A stretch of DNA of 64,000 bases, taken from the NCBI GenBank assembly GCA_036567965.1, contig DATCTN010000021.1, positions 134,906 through 198,905 of the forward strand, read 5' to 3'. Positions 58,836 to 64,000 of the stretch are shown in pieces. The DNA comes from Candidatus Kryptoniota bacterium (GTDB lineage: Bacteria > Bacteroidota > Ignavibacteria > Kryptoniales > JAKASW01). The notes beneath the pieces were generated by a model that was not told the DNA's origin, made no database searches, and saw only the letters and a list, made by a program, of their open reading frames with translations. The number at the start of each line of letters is the position of its first letter. Within the stretch, counting starts at the first letter, position 1. The translations under genes and the position numbers were made by a program.

Positions 58836-61696
58836 TACTTGGCGTCTGCCTGCAGATCTTGAATCGTCTTCTTGAAGAGCGAGCTCATGTGGCGCATCCT
58901 TGACTTGAGGCTGTCGCTGAATTCAGTCGGGTTTTTGAAATCGAGTAAAGCGGAAAGTGACGCGAGCTCGGCTTCATCGTGTGGAATCTTGTGGCTGGTC
59001 TTCGAAAGTGAAACGTAATTCGAAAACTCTATCATCCGATAGAATTCGTACGACTCTTTTATTTCTTCGGCCGCCGCCTCTTCCAGAAAATCAATTCCCC
59101 TCAACTCGTCGATAAGTTGCGGTACACTCGCCGGTATGAATGCTACGGTCCGCTTTGGGTCTTTCAATATGAGAGCCTGGACGAGAAATTCGATTGCAAA
59201 GATCCCTCCGTCTCCGAATTTAATATCTATTTCGTCAAAGTAACTTTTGCTCTGAATGACTTTACTGTAGAGCGACAGGATTTCCTTGAGCGCGTCACGA
59301 GTTAATTGAAAATTCTGAAGAGCATGCGAGATCAGATTCATCACTTCCTGATCGTTTGACAGCGACCTGAAACGAGTCATTGCCATTAATTCCCAGATCG
59401 ACAGTCTCTTCTCTAGGTAAACTTTATATTCAGACTCGGTCATCAAGAGAGGAGCGCTTTTGCCCTCCGGTCGGAGTTTCAAGTCTATGGAAATCACCTG
59501 AGCACCATTCTCATCGAGGAATAGTTCCTGGAGCTTGGAAATTTTCTTTTCGATGGCAGGTTTCATGGCTTTGTGTTTATCGGGTAGGATGAATATGACG
59601 TCGAGGTCCGAGAGGAACGACATCTCTCTTGTACCGAGCTTTCCACCGGCAATGATAGTCGGTTTGTTCTTATGAAAAAGGGAATCGCACGCGCTTGTCA
59701 GGAGCGTTTCGGTAAATCTCGTCCATGTCTCCTCCATTTCGTGAAGCGTAATCTCACCGAGAAGATACAGCATCCCGAGCTTGAGCTCGTTGAATTCTTT
59801 GAGAAGCGGTGTGCCGAGCGAATCCGAAACGAATATCGCACGGTCCAGAAGCTGGTCGCGGGAAATCGCAAGATCGAACAGAATAGGCTGCACGGTCAAA
59901 TAATCGACGAACCTTGTCGCCTTCGAACAAAGGGTAAGGATCAGCCGTCTAAAATTCTCGTCGGCGAGCGATCCGTAAAATACTTCCAGACTCTTGACCG
60001 TCGGCACGATTCTCGCAAGGTTCCTCAGCGTGAGATCGGGGTCCACTGTCAATTTCATGTCCTCGAACAATGCGGGCGCGATCTCCCTGAAGGCTTTCGT
60101 CACCACCGCGGGGAACTCGACGTCTCCGGCGCGCGTGACGCCCCGCGATAGGAACTGGGTGTTGCGGTAGCTCTCTGCCGACTTTACCAGGCCGTAGTTT
60201 TCGAGAACGTGTTTTGTTCGCTCGTCGTTCAGAGAACCTTCGAGGAGCTGCTCTATTTCCGACCTCTCGATTGGCTGGTCGATCTTGAAAACACTGTCGA
60301 ACATTCCTGCTACACGGTCGAAATAGCCGAACAATTCGTTCCTGAACCTTCTCTCGTTTTTGTAACCGCACCGCTTGGAGAGGTTTCGGAATTCGACAAG
60401 GTCGGAGGGGAGAGTGTGAGTCTGAATGTTGAGGAGAAGCTGGAGTCGATGTTCGACCAATCTGTAAAAAGAGTACGCGTCGGTAAGTAGAGATGATTCC
60501 TGTTTGCTGATGATTTTATTTTTTCCTAGAAGCATTATAGCGATAAGTGTGTTGCCTTCCCGAACCTCAGGCTTCAGACCTCCGTTGAGCAGCTGAAGCG
60601 CCTGGACTATGAACTCGATATCCCTGATTCCGCCGCGCCGCGACTTGACGTTGAGCTCGTTCGGGTTTGCGGCCTCGATTCTCACTTTCATGCGCGGGAT
60701 TTCATCGATAGGATTTTCGAACCATGTCCGCGGGTATACGAAAGGCCGCATATGATTGAGGAACGTGCTACTGACTAACTCCTCACCGGCTACATGACGG
60801 GCCTTTATCAGCATTTGTCTTTCCCACAACTCGCCGCGCGATTCGTAATAGGTGATAGCACTGCCCAGGCTCCGGGCTACCGAACCGGCCGCACCATCAG
60901 GCCGCAGCCTTAGATCTATTCTGTAGAGATGACCTTCCGGTGATTCTGATGTCAGCAGCTTCACAAGCTGGTTCACGAAGTAGTTTGCCTTCTCGGAAAT
61001 TTCCTGACTGTCCTCCGAATCGGAATAAAGGAACATGAGGTCGATGTCTGAACTGTAGTTCAGCTCGTTGCCGCCGAACTTCCCGAGCGCGATACACGAC
61101 ACCGGCGGAGGCGATACTCCGTATTTCATTTTGAATATTTCGGTTACAATTTCGAATGAGCTCTTGAGAATTGAATCCGCGAGTTGGGAAATCTGAAGGG
61201 TGGTACCCGGCAATTCGTCACGTCCGCAAATGTCCCTTCCCCCAATTCTCAGAATTTCCCTCTTGTAAATTCGTCTGATGTAATCCGTCTTGTGAGACGC
61301 CTCTCCATAAATCGATACCTGACGTGTAATCTCGGACAGGAGCGCGGCCGGGTTCAACTGGTTTTCAATTCCAACCGGAGAAAACAGAAACCGGAAATAC
61401 GTGGGGTGCGTGACCATTATGTCGGCGAGATACTGGCTTGTAGAGACTATCCGGAGGAAGTCCTGAGACAGCTTTTCGCTCTTTCCAAAGTCTGAGACCA
61501 CCGATGCGATATTCGGCGTCGTCGACAGGAACCGCTCAAAATTATTCAGAGCCATCAGCTGGTCCGGTGAGTTCTCCGCCCAGGATTCGAGCTTCTCGAT
61601 GAACTCGCCCGGCTGAATCGCGGCGCCTGAATTGACGATCAACTCGAATATCTTCTGAAGGGATGCGCCTGCGGCCTGTTTAAGTGTCGCGTTCAC
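58835..61696 (-). CDS. glnE: Bifunctional glutamine synthetase adenylyltransferase/deadenylase
   Basis: 953 residues, GTG start at 61696. Two nucleotidyltransferase domains: GKFGGNELNYSSDIDLMFLY near 210 (deadenylation) and GKLGTREMSFLSDLDVIFIL near 690 (adenylylation), both with the G-S-D-x-D core, separated by the helical linker. It controls glutamine synthetase by AMP transfer. Unusually for the window it stands amid envelope genes. It overlaps the M20 gene by 17 bases. Confidence 0.94.
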   Translation of the reverse strand: MNATLKQAAGASLQKIFELIVNSGAAIQPGEFIEKLESWAENSPDQLMALNNFERFLSTTPNIASVVSDFGKSEKLSQDFLRIVSTSQYLADIMVTHPTYFRFLFSPVGIENQLNPAALLSEITRQVSIYGEASHKTDYIRRIYKREILRIGGRDICGRDELPGTTLQISQLADSILKSSFEIVTEIFKMKYGVSPPPVSCIALGKFGGNELNYSSDIDLMFLYSDSEDSQEISEKANYFVNQLVKLLTSESPEGHLYRIDLRLRPDGAAGSVARSLGSAITYYESRGELWERQMLIKARHVAGEELVSSTFLNHMRPFVYPRTWFENPIDEIPRMKVRIEAANPNELNVKSRRGGIRDIEFIVQALQLLNGGLKPEVREGNTLIAIMLLGKNKIISKQESSLLTDAYSFYRLVEHRLQLLLNIQTHTLPSDLVEFRNLSKRCGYKNERRFRNELFGYFDRVAGMFDSVFKIDQPIERSEIEQLLEGSLNDERTKHVLENYGLVKSAESYRNTQFLSRGVTRAGDVEFPAVVTKAFREIAPALFEDMKLTVDPDLTLRNLARIVPTVKSLEVFYGSLADENFRRLILTLCSKATRFVDYLTVQPILFDLAISRDQLLDRAIFVSDSLGTPLLKEFNELKLGMLYLLGEITLHEMEETWTRFTETLLTSACDSLFHKNKPTIIAGGKLGTREMSFLSDLDVIFILPDKHKAMKPAIEKKISKLQELFLDENGAQVISIDLKLRPEGKSAPLLMTESEYKVYLEKRLSIWELMAMTRFRSLSNDQEVMNLISHALQNFQLTRDALKEILSLYSKVIQSKSYFDEIDIKFGDGGIFAIEFLVQALILKDPKRTVAFIPASVPQLIDELRGIDFLEEAAAEEIKESYEFYRMIEFSNYVSLSKTSHKIPHDEAELASLSALLDFKNPTEFSDSLKSRMRHMSSLFKKTIQDLQADAK

Positions 61697-62933
61697 GCTG
61701 TCTCAGATATTCGATTGCGAGGAATGCGAGCAGGGAAGAACCGTAAAACATAGCTTCTTCGTCTATCCGAAATGATGAGCTGTGAATTGAAGAGGTGGCA
61801 CCCATTTTCCTGTTGCCCGCACCGATCCACCAGAACGTGCCGGGGACAACTCGGAGGAAATAAGCGAAATCTTCTGCCCCCATCACCGCGGGCACCGTGA
61901 TTACGGACTTTTTCCCAAACAAATTCTGCGCAGCTTGCCTGGCAAACTCTGTCTCGGATTCTGAATTCACCAGTACAGGGTAACCGCTGCTTATCGTGAA
62001 GTCGCACCTTCCTCCCACCGACGACGCAGTCTGCTTTGCCGTTGAACTAATCAACTTAAGGGCCTTACTGCGCCAGCTCTCATTCATTGTCCTGAGTGTG
62101 CCCGATAATTTCACCGAGTCAGGGATTATGTTTGTGGCCGTTCCTCCATGGATCGAGCCGATCGTCAAGACCGAAGGATCGAGCGGATCCTTCATCCGGC
62201 TTATCACTGATTGGAGGGACGTGATCACCTGCGCCGAGATGAAAATCGGGTCGATGGCGTCGTGAGGCTTGGCTCCATGTCCGCCCTTACCGATTATCGT
62301 GAAATAGAGTTCGTCCGCGGAAGCCATCATCGGTCCGGCGTGAAATCCGATCCGACCGGTGGGAAGATCAGTCGTGATATGCTGACCGAAAATTACATCG
62401 GCATCGGAGACCGCCCCGTCCCGAATCATTCCCGGTGCACCACCCGGGTTTTTTTCTTCACTGGGCTGAAAGATGAAAATTACTTTTCCACGGAGATCGT
62501 TTCTCATATGTGAGAGAATCCTCGCAGCTCCGATGAGCATCGCCATGTGAGCGTCATGCCCGCACGCGTGCATTTTTCCCTTTGACTGGCTCGAGAATGA
62601 GACACCACTTTGCTCGTCGATCGGGAGCGCATCCATGTCGGCACGCAACGCAACGGTCCCCGCGGAGCCGGTGCCCTTCAATACACCAACGATACCTGTT
62701 TTCCCGACACCCTTCGTGACTTTAACGCCAGAATTATTCAACTCTTCTGCCAGCGTCTTTCCTGTAATGAGTTCTTCAAATGCAAGTTCGGGATATCGAT
62801 GTAGGTGACGCCTGAGTTTGACGACCTGAGGAAAGAATTTCCTACCAAGACCTAAGACAACTTCTGCCACGTTCTTCGCTGGTTCAGCCTCCGGCCGATC
62901 GGCCCTCTTTGACCGAAGGGAATTGTTCGTCAT
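61680..62933 (-). CDS. M20-family metal-dependent amidohydrolase
   Basis: 417 residues from ATG 62933; the frame stays open to 63437 but there is no support for an earlier start. Metal-site motifs: LRADMDALPI, HACGHDAHMAML, QPSEEKNPGG, HITTDLPTG and a C-terminal HSSSF. Typical of N-acyl-amino-acid or indole-acetyl-amino-acid hydrolases (IAA-amino acid hydrolase ILR1-like). The natural substrate is unknown. A promoter on the minus strand leaves only six bases before the ATG. Confidence 0.9.
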   Translation of the reverse strand: MTNNSLRSKRADRPEAEPAKNVAEVVLGLGRKFFPQVVKLRRHLHRYPELAFEELITGKTLAEELNNSGVKVTKGVGKTGIVGVLKGTGSAGTVALRADMDALPIDEQSGVSFSSQSKGKMHACGHDAHMAMLIGAARILSHMRNDLRGKVIFIFQPSEEKNPGGAPGMIRDGAVSDADVIFGQHITTDLPTGRIGFHAGPMMASADELYFTIIGKGGHGAKPHDAIDPIFISAQVITSLQSVISRMKDPLDPSVLTIGSIHGGTATNIIPDSVKLSGTLRTMNESWRSKALKLISSTAKQTASSVGGRCDFTISSGYPVLVNSESETEFARQAAQNLFGKKSVITVPAVMGAEDFAYFLRVVPGTFWWIGAGNRKMGATSSIHSSSFRIDEEAMFYGSSLLAFLAIEYLRQRERDT

Positions 62934-62939
62934 TACTTT

Positions 62940-62968
62940 AAAATATTTCGTTAACTCTTCAAATTCAA
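62940..62968 (-). promoter_or_regulatory. Predicted promoter of the M20-glnE-...-GT4 operon, leaderless geometry
   Basis: Minus strand TTGAAT (62963-62968), 17-base spacer, TATTTT (62940-62945), six bases, then ATG 62933. No Shine-Dalgarno. Confidence 0.42.
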
Positions 62969-63005
62969 TTGACTTATGAAGATTAGCGGCTGCATGTTTA
63001 ATTAC

Positions 63006-63034
63006 TTGACCGCGATTCCGATCAAACTTAAATT
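63006..63034 (+). promoter_or_regulatory. Predicted promoter of pgsA, leaderless geometry
   Basis: TTGACC (63006-63011), 17-base spacer, TAAATT (63029-63034), eight bases, then ATG 63043. It is divergent from the M20 promoter in the same 109-bp gap. Confidence 0.5.
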
Positions 63035-63042
63035 GTCTCAAG

Positions 63043-63648
63043 ATGACGCTACCGAACCAGCTTACAATTCTAAGAATTCTTCTCACTCCGATTTTTGTTG
63101 TCATGTTTGTGAGTGAGCGACTTATTCTGAAGCAGGTTTCGGTGATGGTATTCGCTGTCGCTGCACTGACTGACTGGTACGACGGCTGGATCGCGCGTAA
63201 ACTCGGGAAAGTTACCAAATGGGGCGTGTTCCTCGATCCGCTCGCGGATAAGGTTCTCACTTCGGCCGCTTTTATTGCTTTTGCGTGGCTTGGAATGGTC
63301 GGCTGGTGGATGGTTGCGGTTATTGTTGTACGGGATATTTCCATTACGATTCTTCGTTCGTTTGCCGAGCTGCGGGGACAGTCGATGGCTACAAACTTCA
63401 GCGCAAAAGTGAAGACATTTACCCAAATGGTTTTCATTTATGGCATCTTGCTCGCGGTCGTCTTTAGAAATACTTTCACTGCGTTGTCACCGGTCACGGA
63501 ACTTATTCTCGATAGAAATGTGGTCTACTATTCGATGCTCGTGGTCACGATTCTCACATTTGGAACCGGCGTCCAGTATGTTCTGGAAAACCTGAAGATT
63601 ATTCATTCTTTCTTTCGGTTCGTGGGTGGAAGACCAGAATCTGAGTGA
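63043..63648 (+). CDS. pgsA: CDP-diacylglycerol-glycerol-3-phosphate 3-phosphatidyltransferase
   Basis: 201 residues, four or five helices. CDP-alcohol phosphotransferase motif D-x2-DG-x2-AR-x8-G-x3-D-x3-D is complete: TDWYDGWIARKLGKVTKWG, then VFLDPLADK. First committed step of phosphatidylglycerol synthesis. It overlaps the following phosphatase gene, the next step of the path. Confidence 0.94.
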   Translation: MTLPNQLTILRILLTPIFVVMFVSERLILKQVSVMVFAVAALTDWYDGWIARKLGKVTKWGVFLDPLADKVLTSAAFIAFAWLGMVGWWMVAVIVVRDISITILRSFAELRGQSMATNFSAKVKTFTQMVFIYGILLAVVFRNTFTALSPVTELILDRNVVYYSMLVVTILTFGTGVQYVLENLKIIHSFFRFVGGRPESE

Positions 63649-64000
63649 GCGCAAAGCCACCATTATCGACAAACTGGTCTCTACAGGACTGGGGAGCGGG
63701 CTTTCACCGGTAGCTCCGGGTACTGCCGGATCGCTCGTCGGAATCCTGATATATCTCATTCCCGGTTTTGAGAAGAACCAGATTATTATCCCCGCAACTG
63801 CTGTGTTTTTCTTTTGGGGTGCATTTGCCTCCGGTAAAATGGAAAAAGTGTACGGCCACGACCCGTCACGTGTCGTCATCGACGAAATCGTAGGTATGTG
63901 GACCTCATTCGTATTTCTTCCGAAGAAAATCGTCGTCGTTGTGGCCGCATTTCTTCTCTTCAGGCTGCTCGATATCATAAAGCCGTTTCCCGCCAGCCGA
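63626..64000 (+). CDS. pgpA: Phosphatidylglycerophosphatase A, 3' end cut by the window
   Basis: 125 residues visible, open to the last base. GTG 63626 (EDQNLSERKATIIDKLV) overlaps pgsA by 23 bases; other starts are possible. PgpA signatures: STGLGSGLSPVAPGTAGSLV, DPSRVVIDEIVGM (catalytic Asp/Glu) and LFRLLDIIKPFPAS. Dephosphorylates phosphatidylglycerophosphate, so pgsA and pgpA are a matched pair. Confidence 0.9.
   Translation, partial: MEDQNLSERKATIIDKLVSTGLGSGLSPVAPGTAGSLVGILIYLIPGFEKNQIIIPATAVFFFWGAFASGKMEKVYGHDPSRVVIDEIVGMWTSFVFLPKKIVVVVAAFLLFRLLDIIKPFPASR

Noticed and set aside
62934-63437. N-terminal extension of the M20 gene up to 63437
   Set aside because: It would overlap the divergent pgsA gene and promoter, has no ribosome-binding site, and its sequence is not part of the M20 fold.
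1-64000. CRISPR array, insertion sequence, prophage or integrase
   Set aside because: No direct repeats with regular spacers, no transposase, recombinase or phage structural motifs were found on either strand.

Overview
The window (about half G+C by eye) is a dense, ordinary-looking chromosomal stretch of a Gram-negative bacterium of the FCB group. Evidence for this is a TonB-dependent receptor with a carboxypeptidase-like domain plus a DUF4249 lipoprotein, PorV/PorQ-like outer-membrane proteins, a secreted protein with a type IX-secretion-like C-terminal domain, a DUF2723 membrane protein, the futalosine menaquinone enzyme MqnD and an LpxH-type lipid A enzyme. Shine-Dalgarno sequences are common, and the promoters I can see are sigma70-like (TTGnnn, 17-18 bp, TAAATT or TATATT). 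I do not see the TTTG / TAnnTTTG type of Bacteroidia. An Ignavibacteria/Kryptonia-like relative therefore fits better than a classical Bacteroides relative. This is inference; no marker gene settles it. No CRISPR array, insertion sequence, prophage or integrase was seen.

Layout. 1-5500: 3' part of purC, a GT9 glycosyltransferase, and a three-gene operon of an AAA+ ATPase (ChlI/MoxR-like), a metallo-beta-lactamase-fold hydrolase and a VWA protein. 5500-13800: mostly minus-strand accessory genes (VOC, DinB-like, DUF4249 plus TonB receptor, CPBP protease, small stress or unknown proteins). 13999-14288: tRNA-Pro(CGG) followed by two exact 108-bp-period tRNA-derived tandem copies, running to the start of a DUF167 gene. 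14600-30900: a plus-strand housekeeping run containing a PAP2-like membrane protein, polX, two ferredoxins, nth, mqnD, aroQ, acpS, an ECF sigma/anti-sigma/periplasmic-protein trio, a YdcF protein, nusB, a UMF1 transporter, lpxH and a class A penicillin-binding protein. 30900-33300: SDR, a decayed ORF, a methyltransferase and DUF1579 on the minus strand. 34266-41008: nuoJKLMN with its own promoter and an alpha/beta hydrolase inserted before nuoN. 41093-49444: NAD(P)HX repair, VanZ-like, CNNM/CorC-like, an outer-membrane protein, hisD-hisC and an NtrC-type response regulator. 49433-62933: ten tightly packed minus-strand genes running from an M20 hydrolase through glnE, DUF2723, GT2, a site-2 protease, a lipoprotein, a BNR protein and two PorV-like proteins to a GT4. 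The window ends in pgsA and a partial pgpA.

Most interesting observations: (1) six genes without a usable Shine-Dalgarno have a -35/-10 promoter whose -10 box ends 5-8 nt before the start codon, which predicts leaderless mRNAs; (2) the tRNA-Pro tandem copies carry a double-hairpin palindrome inserted exactly in the T-loop; (3) the AAA+/MBL/VWA operon is a possible undescribed chaperone-like system; (4) the nuoJ-N block is split from the rest of complex I and carries an inserted hydrolase.

Starts were adjusted where a ribosome-binding site, promoter or overlap argued for it. Functions are family assignments read from motifs; none was checked against a database.
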